Source: Caprimulgus europaeus
Lineage: Eukaryota > Chordata > Aves > Caprimulgiformes > Caprimulgidae
Reading direction: 5' to 3'
NCBI GenBank assembly: GCA_907165065.1
Contig: OU015528.1
Coordinates: 71,591,474 to 71,655,473, forward strand
Length of the DNA: 64,000 nt
This document shows, one piece after another, positions 1-11,938 of the stretch (the first letter of the stretch is position 1; the number at the start of each line of letters is the position of its first letter). The notes under the pieces were generated by a model. That model did no database searches. It was not told the origin of the DNA and saw only the letters and a program-made list of their open reading frames with translations. The position numbers were made by a program, and so were the translations under genes.

Positions 1-1944
1 TCACCTCACATTTTCGGTAGGCTAAGAACATGCACAAGGATGGTTACAAAAGATATGCTGGTGTGTGTGAGCCACCGTACTTTCCTCTAAGGGCATAAGA
101 AAAGAATGGCTGCAGGAAATTCTGCTTATTGCAGATGATCATAGTCTTGAAAACAGTTTGAAAATAGGCTTGTCCCTAGACACAGTGGTGGTTTAAACCT
201 TACATTGTGGTTATACACACTGTGCCTGGCCTAATGAATATTCAGTTATTTATCTCGAAGAATGCCTGCTAAGGGTGCAGGACATTCAAATGGAAGACAC
301 CCACGTAACAGGGAAATGGAGCTGCAGCCCCAGCACCCAAGATGATTGGGGTAGTCATTACAGTCCTGCGAAAAGAGGCCACACTAGCTCCTGCTCTGCC
401 TGCTGCATGTGACATTTTTAATGCATGACCCACTGCAACAAAAATATAGAGACAGCAGATATCAATGAAAAATATACATTACCTGCCGGTGATCTAGCAT
501 GATTTTTATCAGTGATTTGTTAAAGTTTAAGGCATAACACTGATGTATGACCAAGACTGTTCTAGCTACAAACACAAAACACAGAACTGTGGGGGCAGCT
601 ATGAGGAAAGTTAACTTCATCCCAGCCAGACCAAATACAACCATAAAGATATCAGACATTTCTGGGGCACTTGGGAGTGACCAGGTGACTCACAACAGTT
701 CTTCCAACATGCTTTGACCTTCTGGATTCCTTAGGTATCCTATAATTTTGTCTTTTGTTTAAAAATGTCTTCCCTGACATACTCCAAATGAGTGTCCAGG
801 AACTCTGTGGCTCCTGCTTCATTAATAGTGACCCAACTCCAGCATACTAATGATGGAAATATCACAACACTTAAATAGACTTGAACCTTAGTCCTTGATT
901 CTTTGCCAATTTAAGGTGTTCCAGGTGTGCCCAGAAACAGAACTTTTGTTTCCTGAGAAACTGTTCTGGTGGAAATTTAGGATAAATGGGTGATAAGGCT
1001 TCATTTAAGTTTCATTCAAGTTCTACTGTTACCTAGAATGACAAGTTCATTTAATAGTTTTGTATGTCTAACTTTCCCCACACTTCACAAAGCTCTATGG
1101 ATCATATCTACAGGGACTAAAGAAACCTTTTGGATTATACAGTCCTTTGTTTCTGTCAGTCAGACCATCCCCAAGCTCTACTTTATTAACACTGAAGATT
1201 TTTTTTTGTCCTGTTTCAGGAGTTTGCTGTTATAATTTTAAGAAATTTCACCCTGAATTTGTTCTTGGACAGTATATGTTTATGCTTGTATTGAAATTGC
1301 TTAGAATGTGAAGTTCCTCTCCCCTGATGATATTTATTCTCCTTTTCACACTTCCCTTTCTCTGCCTGTGCAATTTTAGGAAACAATCAAAACTCCTCTC
1401 AGCCTTTCTTTACTATGCTAAATAATCCATGCTCTCACACTGTCCTCTCACATGTCAGTCCTTCCACCATAATTCTACTTTTTTAGCTTTTTTCCTACTC
1501 TATTTGATGAGGATTTCCCTATCCTAATCTAATTTTTCATTCCCAGTTTACCTGGATTGTTAAGGCTCAAACAATGGGCTACCACATTCTGCACTGGAGT
1601 TCTACCTCCCACAAGGTGGGCCTGCAAAGGCAGGCTAAGGTTCGAAGTAGTTACCAGTAACACTCTGTTGTTGTGAGGTTTGCATTTGCTTTGAAAATCT
1701 GTATAAACAGAAAGGAACAGGGTACAGGCACACTACAGACAGGAAGGTTCTCGGTTCAATAACCTGTACATGGAGATCAGTCTGTAGGATTAGATTTATT
1801 AAGCTCAGATAAAAAGGAGAAATAGAAAATACTGATAGTTGACTCCTTCTCCTTTACTCCCTCTTCCCCCTCACATCTAAATAATAATTTAAATTCTCAG
1901 CTTCTGTGATGAAATCTCCTTGACATACTTTAAAAATAAGTAAA
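1..1944. other. Unassigned AT-rich non-coding stretch
   Basis: I see no recognisable repeat or gene here. The only item of note is an exon-like open segment on the minus strand at 483-661, listed separately. Short open frames elsewhere in the stretch have no family resemblance. Confidence 0.6.
483..661 (-). other. Exon-like open segment, unassigned
   Basis: Read on the minus strand, 179 bases stay open between a CCCCAG acceptor-like dinucleotide and a CGGCAG|GTAATG donor-like junction. The frame starts with two extra bases, then ATG, and reads to the donor without a stop. Residues 5-34 are strongly hydrophobic and would make one or two membrane segments, followed by a polar, basic stretch ending LDHRQ. 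The acceptor pyrimidine tract is weak. I do not recognise the protein, and hydrophobic open frames are common in AT-rich DNA, so this may be chance. Confidence 0.15.
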
Positions 1945-1975
1945 ACTAACTAACTAACTAACTAAATAAATAAAC
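1945..1975. repeat. (TAAC)n/(TAAA)n microsatellite
   Basis: About five TAAC units run directly into TAAA units, a simple tetranucleotide tract. Confidence 0.85.
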
Positions 1976-3639
1976 ATAAAAGCTGTTGCCCTTCTGGGTT
2001 TTTTAGGTGTTGCGTGAAAGGAAAATTTCTGCCTCTTTCCTCTTCTTGCGACCCTTGAGTACAATAAGAATAATGATCTCCAACAGCTTATTTTCCCTTC
2101 AACTTCCAGGCAGCAGAGGGGTGCATCATGTTATTCTGCACTGTTCTAAAGACAGCCCCAAGGTTGAACTCAAGACCAAACGTATGTATCATGCAGACAA
2201 CGATCTTGCAAATCCAGCCTTGTGAGAAACCAGGATACATCCTCTGGGGTGTATAAAACACATGGTTCCCAACATGCTGACGTATTCCTCTACATACAGT
2301 AGGCAGTATATAGGCCTCCAACTGTATGGATGGGCAAGGAGCTATGAAAGAATAGTCCAGAGGCATCTCTTTGGAGGGCATGAAGGTGCAGCAACTAATT
2401 TCTGACCACTTTTTTTTTTGTACATTTCTTTTACTGCCTCTGTTGCTGCTCAACATTTCCCAAGAAGTAGCAGCAGCATGTAACTCATAATTCTTGACTG
2501 TTTCTCTTCTGCCCACATGATCTGTAACTGTAACTCTGCAGCTGAACAATCTTGTTAAATTCTCAGAAAAGCTGTGAGCAGGGCCAGAAACTCTGGGATT
2601 TTTGTGTATAACATTAAAACCACATTGTATTTGGCTTATACTTGGTTCATATTTATAATCATATAAGTTAAACAAAGTTCAACAAATAAACACTGGAAAT
2701 TTGATATCTGGAAAAAGATGGGTGCTATCAGTGCTGCTGCTTGCCAAGACAAATTTCTGAATTACCAATAGAAGGGAGTATCAGGGATTTTTAAGCTCTG
2801 CATTTGCTATATGAACATGGATTAATTGATGCCTACAGGGCCTTTTTGTAAACACCCACTAATCTGTTAAAAAAAGAAATATGAATGATCCTACTCACTA
2901 TTAGGAATTTCCTCAGGGACTTCAATGAGAGTTGGATTAGGCAGTGAATGCTTAGAAGTTCTACAGTTAAACAACAGCACAGACTTTTTTTGTGGAGGGT
3001 GGTATTTTTCTACCAGTAATGTAGAGTCAATACTTTAGGTTTGATAAAGCTTTTCTTTCCCCCGTAAATATCAAAAGATAATGAGATTGTAGGAGTATTT
3101 TTTTCCCAGGTTTTCAAATTACTATTTCTAGCCTCCTACTATGTGAAATGCTGGCAGATTTCACAAGGTCTTTGCATAATCCTTCCTCACTAAAATCCTT
3201 CCTCAAGTCTCCAGATATTTATTTCTATATGTCTATGCAGAAATTACGAGTTTTACAAGACCTCTGATTTAAGCATTCAACAGTGAATTTTGACATTTAG
3301 AATGAGAGCAAGGTACACCTCAAAAAGCTTGACTTAAAGACCTCTGAATTGGAGGAATTTCTACTTTCACATTTGTAGCTAAGATGTTGCAGTGTCATGG
3401 AGAAAAAGACCAGGACTGTGATTCAGTGATCTGCTATTTTCTTCTTGGTTAAATAATAATTTTTGCATGCCTAGAAGAGGTGTGAAATAAGTGAGGGCTT
3501 TTTTTCTTCTGAGATAGATTTGAATAGCAAGCTGCAGTTTCTGACTCAATTGGTTACAGTACCTACAAGTCTTGGAGGCTGAGAGGGCTTGAGTGGTATC
3601 CATGGAGTGAGTTCTCCTGGTACATTTATGGGAACATGA
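1976..3639. other. Unassigned non-coding stretch
   Basis: No recognisable repeat is seen before the CR1 copy starts near 3640. A long minus-strand open frame (2088-2675) lies inside and is listed separately. Confidence 0.55.
2088..2675 (-). other. Unassigned 195-codon open frame
   Basis: This is the longest ATG-to-stop open frame in the window. The predicted protein begins MFNLYDYKYEP and ends AAWKLKGK. It has no signal peptide, no clear domain and no motif I recognise; cysteine and histidine are moderately frequent but not spaced as zinc fingers. A plus-strand open frame (2007-2225) overlaps its 3' end, suggesting a locally stop-poor base composition. By my rough estimate from base composition, a frame this long is expected well under once in a window this size, so it is worth checking. 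No splice, promoter or conservation evidence supports a gene. Confidence 0.15.
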
Positions 3640-3861
3640 AAGCAAAGAAAATTATTAGAAGCAATCAGCATGAATTTACTAAAGGTAAAACAGGCCTAAC
3701 CAACCTGATTGCCTTCTGCAATGAAATGACCAGACTGTGGATGAGGGGGTAGCTCTGCACATCATTAACCTGGACTTTAATAAGGTTTTTGACAGCATCT
3801 TCCACAATGTCTTGTATTCAAGATAGGATGTTAACAGCTAGATGAGTGGGTAAAAGATTGT

Positions 3862-4062
3862 TTGGATGATCATACTCTGAGGATAGTGGTTAATGGTTCT
3901 TTCTCTACCTCAATACTGGTCAGAATCAGGGTACTACAAGGGTCTAGCCTGAGAAAAATCTTGTTTAACATCTTTATCAGCAACCTGGAGAAGACAATGG
4001 AGTGCACTCTCAGCAAGTCTGCAAATGATGTCAAATTGCAGGGGCCAGGGGGACACCAGTAG
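3862..4062 (+). pseudogene. CR1 ORF2 reverse transcriptase fragment
   Basis: Open frame of 66 codons inside the CR1 copy. Residues 24-43 (VLQGSSLRKILFNIFISNLE) correspond to the conserved 'PQGSVLGPxLFNIFINDL' block of CR1-type reverse transcriptases. Residues 48-59 (CTLSKSANDVKL) correspond to the catalytic 'FADD' box, but the first aspartate is asparagine (A-N-D at 54-56), so the polymerase site is destroyed. The flanks need frame changes to follow the rest of the domain. It is a decayed fragment with no expected function. Confidence 0.85.
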
Positions 4063-4717
4063 GCATGCTTGAGTACAGGGCTGCCATCCAGAGGGACCTG
4101 AATAGGCAGCTAGGAAGGAAGAACTGCCTACAGTGATGAAGGCGGGAGACTGCTTGGCTAGGTTCAGCTCTGCTCTGTGGAGAAGACCCTGGGGTTCTTG
4201 GCAGACAGCAAGGTACACATGAGCCATTAGTGTACCCTGGCAACAGAGAAGGCCAAGAGCACCTTGTGCTGTATAAACAGGAGCATAGCAGTAGATTAAC
4301 AAAGTTATTATTGTCCACTTGATAGAACCCATCTAGAAGCTACATCCAATTTGGGACCCCCAAATCAAGAAAGACATTAACAAATTGGAGTAACTTTGGC
4401 AAGGGGCCACTGAAATGGCTGGAACATCTGCTCCATGAGGGGATACTGAAGGATGAGGTTTGTTCATCCTGGAGAAGAGACTGCTTCAGCCCTCCCATAA
4501 CTACAAGAAGCTTAGCATGAAGGTGAAGCCACTCCCTTCACAAGAGGCACAAATTGAAACCAGAAATGTTCAGAAACTTTTTCAATGTGAAGACATTCAA
4601 GCAGTGGTTCAGGCTGTCCAGAAAGTTTGTGCAGTCTCCATCCTTGGAGGTTTATGATATCTTAGTATATAAACCCTGAGCAACTTGGTCTGATCTCATA
4701 GCTGGCCCTGCTTTGAG

Positions 4718-5147
4718 AATCTTGCCAGGGCACAGGGCAGGACCCAGAAGGCAGGGTTGTCACCCTCAGCCAGGAGCAGGGCAAACCTGGGATACGGGCA
4801 GGGCAGCACCATCCCTGGGCATTGGGCATTTCCCTGCAAACAGGGATGGGATGAGCTGAGCTGGGATGTCAGCTCCTGGGCAGGGGCACGGATATATGGC
4901 CCATGATCAATCACAGACATGGTGGCAATGTAACAGGGTCAGGCAGGGACCATGGCTGAGAGCCTCAGCTCGGAGCAGGTCCCTGGGCTGGGACAGGCCC
5001 TGACTGCAGCCTTCCCTCCTACTGCTGGGGCTTCTTCCCACAGCCCAGGGGACTGACTGCCCTCAGCAAGGCAGCTCTGCCCTGCCCAGAGCCCCGTTTC
5101 CAGGTCTGACCTCCTCAAGGGCTAAGGGTGTGTTCAGCACCCTCACT
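4718..5147. mobile_element. GC-rich insert of unknown type inside CR1
   Basis: The CR1 3' region reads …TGGCCCTGCTTTGAG up to about 4717 and resumes with CAGGTGCTGGACTAAGTG at about 5148. The 430 bases between are GC-rich and unlike the flanks, with many GGGCAGGG, CCCTGGG and GCCCTG motifs. No clean target duplication or TG…CA ends are visible. It could be an old solo LTR, another retroelement piece, or a gene-conversion or template-switch product. I do not recognise the family. Confidence 0.55.
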
Positions 5148-5429
5148 CAGGTGCTGGACTAAGTGATCTCTGGAGGTCCCTTCCAACCTGCCTTATGCAG
5201 TGATCCTACCATATCCACACTGACAGATTTTAACACTGAAAATGATAGAGTGGTTCCTGTCTACTAATGAGCTCTTCAACGTCTGTATATGATGCATGTT
5301 CATAGTGGGAAATGTAAAGAATAGGGAGAAGAGACTGAGAAAGTTAAGAAGACACCTTCCTTGCTGACAAATCAAAGGCTTCTAGAGAAGAATATAATTT
5401 TGCAAGAGAGTGTTTGTTCTGTGACTTTA

Positions 5430-5610
5430 AGGTACTTTCACAATATTAGTTGGTCATATCTCACAGTCTTCCTGCAAAGGAGATAAGTATTGCCATATCT
5501 ATTTTAAGGATGGGAGAACACAGATGCAGCAAATGCATGTGGTAAAGCTATATGAAGGTGATACAGCAAGAGGGGGTAGAGCAGGAAGCCTTGTGCCTGC
5601 CCTCTAGACA
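5430..5610 (-). repeat. MIR-like ancient SINE relic
   Basis: The plus strand reads like the reverse complement of a MIR/CORE-SINE: 'cctgcaaaggagataagtat', then 'atctattttaaggatggga', a region like 'aggttaagtgacttgcc' that is heavily diverged, and a 'cagagc…agccttgtgcctgcc' end. Divergence is high, as expected for an element that predates the bird-mammal split. Assignment rests on remembered consensus, so the limits are approximate. Confidence 0.45.
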
Positions 5611-5742
5611 GCAAAAGAGCCCTCACCTTCCTAATCCAGCCCAAATGAACAGCAAAATGTTCGTCATGTATTCTTTCTCCAATAGTGCTCTACTGATACT
5701 TCCAGCGTTTGAAGTAAGTGCAAAATGTCTTTGCACCATGGG

Positions 5743-5758
5743 AAAAAAAAAAAAAAAA
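5743..5758. repeat. (A)16 homopolymer
   Basis: An uninterrupted run of 16 A preceded by ATGGG. It may be the tail of an unrecognised retroinsertion, but no source element is visible upstream. Confidence 0.8.
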
Positions 5759-8700
5759 GGTAAAATAAATAGCAAAGTGCTTTCTGACAGTTTTATTGTT
5801 AATATAATGTAACAAAAATTCAAATGCCATTATGTGAGATTAGAAGCAATGGATATTTCAGAGAAGTTAATCCTGTCAACTACACTTTGTCAAAACAAGT
5901 CTAAGTGACTCATAAAATCACTGCATTGACCACAAATGAAATAAGGAAACCTGACCAGTGTACAGACAAAGAGAACATTCAGTACTTGGCCTGTTCTGTT
6001 TCCCTGTTTGCTGTGAGAGCAAATTTAGGAAAAGAAAAAACTGCCTGCCTTTCATTTAATCCATTTACCAGGGCATATCTGCACAAAGCTTTCACTACCT
6101 GGACAGTTTTAACTTTTTCTAGACTCAGTCTTTATGGTGGCCTGGCTGGTTGGATATATTTAGCCCTGAACAGAGACTCTAAAAGGTAAATAATGATGCT
6201 ATCTAACTTTGAGAGGACAGATTGTCTAAACTCAGTATTGAACAGAACATTAATCTGAGGCTCTTACATCAGCTCAGATGTACCCAGAAAAGTCCACAGA
6301 CACAGATAACATTCAAATGAAAATATTTAGTGTTAAAAGGAGGAAATTTGGTTCTCCACTGTACATGTAATGAGAAGAGAATAAAAAGAATGGCTTATCT
6401 TTCTCCAGTTTTTGGACCTGTGGGAATAGGACTGATCCTTATCACAATTTAGGGTGAGCATCTCTACTTTACGCCCCATAACCTTGCATCCTAGAAAGGA
6501 ACCCTGCCATAAATTATGTTGAAAGCTCTAAGCCATGAGGCTATTCTTGTTGTGAATTATTTTTGATGAAACAGATTTGAGAAGTTTAAATTAGTTTGGA
6601 GGTTGTGCAATGTTGAGAAACTCCTCTACAAGACATCTTTGTTACTGCTAACTTTCCTCAGTGCAAGTTTTCAAAATAACAAGTGTCTAGAATATTTTAC
6701 TCTCAAAGGAAACAAAAAAATTTCCTTCCAGAATTTTGAGGATGTGCATCTGCATTTTCATCCAGAGGTTAAAAGTTAAATTTAGCAAGTCTTTCCATTT
6801 TATGTATAAACCACTGCAGAATGAACTGGGCCTTTGAGATGTGCAGATTCCAGGTCTAAAGTGCACGTTATTCCCCAGCTTCTCCTGCTCACATGACAGA
6901 AAACAGATGATTAACTGGAGGTCTATTTATAAGAGTACAATGTTGTTTTGAGCTGCCCTCAAGGAATGGACTCTTTGGAGGTCCAGCGCTGAGAGTGAAA
7001 GAGCAAATAAGTAAAGCAGATGTTGAAGGTGCTTGAGAAGAAATCTGTTGGAGGGGGGTGGGGAGAAAGATAATAACAGGAAATAGTCTTTAAAGTTAGA
7101 CTAAAGAAAAAACAATTGAAATTTAGTGGAGAAGACCAGACTGTCAGTAGATATTATAGTACACGAACAGGGCAGGCTTGGAGTTAAGCCAGAGTAATGT
7201 CAGCAGTTATGATAAGATGACTGAAATATAGCACAGGAAGGACTTGACTTCCTCAAGTTAGTGGTGGGAACACTTTCACCTGAAGAGAAAAAAGACTTAT
7301 CCACACAAGAAATGGCTGAAAGGCTGTTTTAATGTTTTATTCATACTTCTTTTAGTATAGGAAATATGACTATCTACATTCTGAGGGTGACCGGGAAAAG
7401 GTGCTTGGTCTGCAAGTACCATGGGACTGTGAAAAAGTTCATATCTTTCTACTCATCTTTTTCTAGCTTTCTGTGGTCTTTCTCTTTTGCATTCTTACCT
7501 CTATTAGCATTCCAATCAAATAATAATGTTGCCATGTTTAACTCCTCTAAAGTGTATTTAGCCCCATAATCCCAAATCCCCATAATTTTTCTGACATATT
7601 TTAATCTTGGTTTAGTCACTTACATCCTTATATTATTAATTGCAATAGTAAATAATGGGTATCAAAGCAATAGTGATCAAACAGTATCAAGTGGGTTTAA
7701 ATTAAACAGCAACAGTTCAAGATTGAAGCTATTGAGTCATGGCCCTTTTCCACATATATTTATCCAGATTCTTACTGACTGACTACCTTCTATCACTGGC
7801 AGAATACACAAAATCAATATTAGATATTTCTAAATTGGTCAGTGATTTTATCCATGTATCTAGCACAAACTTGTGATTCAGTTTTATCAATGTCATATCT
7901 TCAATTCCTGTATTCAGGGAAATAGCCTACTATGCCAGACTTGGATGTGTCCTATCTGCATATGTGGTTGGGCAGTGCCCTCTCCATGGCTGCTGCAAGT
8001 CAGACTACTGATTATGGGAATAGCTGCTCATTAGCATTTCATTGGCACATAGTCATCCTGTTGTGATTAGCCTGTGATCCCCTGACCACTACAGTCACTC
8101 ATGTGAATAAACCATTACCTACTCGCAAGCAGCCACCCAGATACATCACGGCTTTTTTTTTTTGACAATCAAAGTGCCCTGTATCTAACTATTAGTTCAA
8201 TCATAATTAGATCATGGCTGAGTTATACAAGCTTCCTTTTTTTTAAAAAAAAGCAAAACAGAAACAAACCTGCAGCTCATACAAGACTTCAAACACAATA
8301 TTTTACCTTCATAGAGCAGCTTGCCTTCAGCTTCATATCATCATTTTTGCCTACAGCCAGTTGCTGACCTGTGAGATGTTGACATATGTCATTTTGTATG
8401 TCCTTCACATATAAGCTTTGGCAGTTGCCTTCAATGGTAAGAGTTGTACCTTCATGGGAACTTCTTAAAATTTTTCATTGTTTTGCCAGATAATAAAAAT
8501 CTGATTTTTTCTGGTTTGAACAATCATTTAGCTTGCAAGCTGATATTTTCCATTGAAAATAGAAGTATTAACAGAAATAAATACATAAAAATATAAATAG
8601 AGAATTGTGTTGAAATTGTCCAAGGAGAAGGAAGATAACAGTTTTCAGGAGAGCTACTGTCTGTTATTCAGCCGTCAGGTCCATCTCAGAGACATTGTTT

Positions 8701-11700
8701 ATTACTAAAGCTCATTAGAAACTTTATATTGCTAAACAAACTTGCCGTTATTTCAGATTCTAAATTTTATTTGTATTTTGATTCTTTCAATCCCTCTTAA
8801 ATTACTATGTGAAGAAAAATCCTGTGTGTAATCTCAATGCTTTCATTATCTGGCTTTCTTCCTACAGACATCGGATATTAAATCTCTCTTAGTACTGTTC
8901 CAATATTTGACATTTACCATTGCAGCATTTATCTTTCAGAAGCTACATCTTTGTTGACTTTCCTTCTAGACTAAATATTTATTGTACAGCCCTTACTGTA
9001 CTTATATCTAATCCTGCCAACCTTTCCAACTACAACAGCCAGATATTATTTTTCAAAAACCTATTAACCTAACACTAATAAATAAGGACCTAGTGAGTTC
9101 AGTCTTTTCCTGACACTGGTGCTAGCCCTGAGAGTCCACATAGCTTTGATTAAAGCCCCTTTATAAGCTGTAAATGAGTAGCAGCTGTTCCTGACATCTC
9201 TAGGAAACTTGGCAAATTAGACCACCTCATATTTGACGAAGCTGCAGGTGGGAGATGACAGGTTTTGTTTGTGGTCTTCAAATCAGTTCCCTCAAATTAA
9301 TGTTCTGCTTCAAAGCCAATTCTGTTTTTAACTTTTTGATGAAGAGAGAAAAGAGAAGGAAAAAGATGAATGCCTCTCAGATAACAGAGTTACCTGGATA
9401 ACCATACCCATAGCATTAAATATGATGCAGAACCACTATAAACAATGCTTGTGTATATACTGGAGCTTCTGCTGCCTGGAACATGTTGAATGATGGGTTG
9501 CATCAAAAGCTTGATGAAATAGCAATATATCACACACAGAGTAAGAGACAATAAAACATGTTATGGGGTGCAATGAATGAATCAAAATGAGCCAACATTA
9601 AGTTATGGGAGAGTGGAACCATCCATACATTCTGCCCCAGCACTGGGACAGACCTGGAGAGTAACTACAGGGTTTGATTTGAAATTTTGAACATAAATTT
9701 GAAAATTTAACATTAAGACTCTTATTTTTATTCCAGATCTACTCCTTCTTTATTTTCTAATGTAATGCATGCAGAGTCTGGATATTTGGAATTTTACTTT
9801 TTTTAATTTTAAGTCCTATCTTAAGTGCTGTAAGACGAATAAATTAATTTCAGTCATTTACATACATTGCATACATCTGCTCAGGATCTGTCCTAAATTT
9901 GGCCCACAAAAATATGTCCACTTAAAATCTTTGCTGCTTAGAAACTGAAATCCAGAATATATTACATGAAATTTCTGTATTAAAAGTTGAGAAGTTGTAT
10001 AAAAAAAATTGATACCCAGAAATTTTTATCAAAAAATCAACACAGACCTCCAGTTGTTACAGTTTTGAAAATCACAACAGCTTATTCAATGACTATTCAG
10101 CAACATATGGATGAATGTAAAGGGCAATTTAGGAAATAATCACTTCTGTACTTGTCAGCAATTGTAACCCGCACTGGCAGCTCAAAAAAAAACCTGAGAG
10201 TTGAATGTAAAAAATAACTTCCCTTTTGACACCTGAAAGTAAAACTGAATCAAGCTGATGCTATGGGATTATAAATATACTTTTCAATTTTTTTACAACC
10301 ACTTTTTGGTAGAAAGATTGGCAACTGAGTTCTCTTTGGACACTTACCAAAATGGTAAAAATAATAACAATTTATCCCAATCTTATTTATAGACAGAATA
10401 CCTAGTGCTTTACAGAATATTGTCATATATCAATTCTAATGGGCATTTCTAACCCTGCAAATTAAAAAAGGTGATAAAAACCAGTCAAAATTTCAGTCAT
10501 AGTTTAAATGTAAGCTCAGTCACTAGAAAAATTCCCATTGCCAGGTGTGGTTTGGTTTATAGTCTAACAAAGGAGACCTGCACAAGTTTAAAACCACAAA
10601 GTTGCAATTAGAAGCATATGGATTATCTTTGCCCACACTTGACACTCTGCGAGGGCCGGTGTCACATGCCCTGAATCGCATAACCCATTTGTTCCCTTGG
10701 AACGTTCCCTGGAGTATCCTGTAGGGGTCCTTAAAAATTAGCTATTCATTTCTTTTTAAACAATCTGCTTTAAAATTGCATTTGTCTATTTTGTTTTGTG
10801 CACTCCAACAGTCCCTTGTGAAGCGTATTTCACAGAGAAGGACTGAAAAAAATGGTAGAACAATGATGCTTGGTAAACACATTAAAAGAAATGCGTAGTT
10901 TTGCATTGACTTTGATTGGTATGGTTCTTTTTTCTATCTCTCCCTCTGGATCACTTTAGCCCTCCAACACACAGTAGCCTTGTTACTTTTCCCCAACAGC
11001 AGAACAACTTTTAACATTTACTTTCTATGAGAGGAATTCAAATGGGAGTTAAGAAACCTCCCAGCTGGGGCCATTTTTCTGAAAGCATCGGTGTCTGAAG
11101 ATAAATAGTTTTAAATGCAGCTTCTTCTTAGTGCTATACAAGACTCAGTATCTCCATTGACTCACAGCCCTGTGGATGTTTTTTACATTTTAGCTTTAGT
11201 TGGAAGAGCAAAAAATGGAAAGAATAAACAAACTCACGTTCTTTTAGAGTTTGCAACGTCACAGCAGCCAGTATCCTGGTGAAGCGTGGTCAACAAAAGC
11301 ACTAAACTGTTGCAAATCTTTTAAAAACAACCAGAAGTTCAAGGTTCATTCTAGTTTTACTCTGATATTTGCAATTCTTAGCCCATTAAAATGTTGTTTT
11401 TTCTGAATAACCTGTGCATTCACTTTACTCTTGGGACAACAGGAGAGACATACACCTCTTCCTTTACTAAGATGTTCTGTGTGGTGCTTCAGGCTGTCAC
11501 AGCAACTACTTGCTGTTGGAGTGTGCAGAAAGAAAGGCTGAGGGAGAATGATCAGGTGTATGTGTTATGTGGGCACCTTATCTAGATCATGTTTCTACTG
11601 AAATGAAAACTTGTGTTGAGAGAAATCTGGAAGTCAGTGATCCCAAAAGACACTAACGTGTCATTGCCTTTGAAAAGATGATAGCAGGTTGTGTGTGTAG

Positions 11701-11919
11701 CACAATGTCTGTTGCACAAAAACCGATTTGTATTTGCTTTGTGTTTGGTGTTGGTAATACCACCTCCTAAAATGTTATACAACACTCTAAATTATTTTTC
11801 ATGTATCAAATAGACTAAACCCACTGCCAAAATATCCGTGACTCACAAGCTTTTCAACAAGGTAATAAGAAAGTGCTCTTTCCTCCGCTGCAGGAAGGAG
11901 AAACTGCGACTTTGTGGCT
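5759..11919. other. Unassigned AT-rich non-coding stretch
   Basis: More than 6 kb without a gene or a recent mobile element. Small items: a T run at 8153-8164, a perfect T8A8 palindrome at 8237-8252, and a weak MIR/L3-like segment at about 10381-10480 ('agtgctttacagaatattgt'). The 10 bp palindrome GGAACGTTCC is at 10699-10708. Nothing else is supported. Confidence 0.6.
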
Positions 11920-11938
11920 AGGTCCCTCGGAGGGACCT
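11920..11938. repeat. Perfect short inverted repeat
   Basis: AGGTCCCT and AGGGACCT are perfect inverse complements separated by CGG, giving an 8-bp stem with a three-base loop and GC-rich arms. The surrounding 11870-12080 is more GC-rich than its flanks and open on both strands over short frames. Function unknown. Confidence 0.6.

Larger units (their letters stand above)
3640..5208 (+). mobile_element. CR1 LINE, 5'-truncated, split by an insert
   Basis: Plus-strand CR1 non-LTR retrotransposon. It opens inside the reverse transcriptase region (CAGCATGAATTTACTAAAGG, then the 'dFNKaFD..SHN' block near 3770-3810), continues through the RT core near 3862-4062, and reaches the ORF2 end and 3' region (CAAGCAGTGGTTCAGGCTGT near 4600). 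The 3' terminus, GGACTAAGTGATCTC…GGTCCCTTCCAACC, lies at 5156-5190 and is followed by a degenerate tail repeat. Frameshifts and stops are frequent, so the copy is dead. The 3' region is interrupted at about 4718-5147 by GC-rich DNA that is not CR1. The 5' truncation is typical of CR1. Confidence 0.9.
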
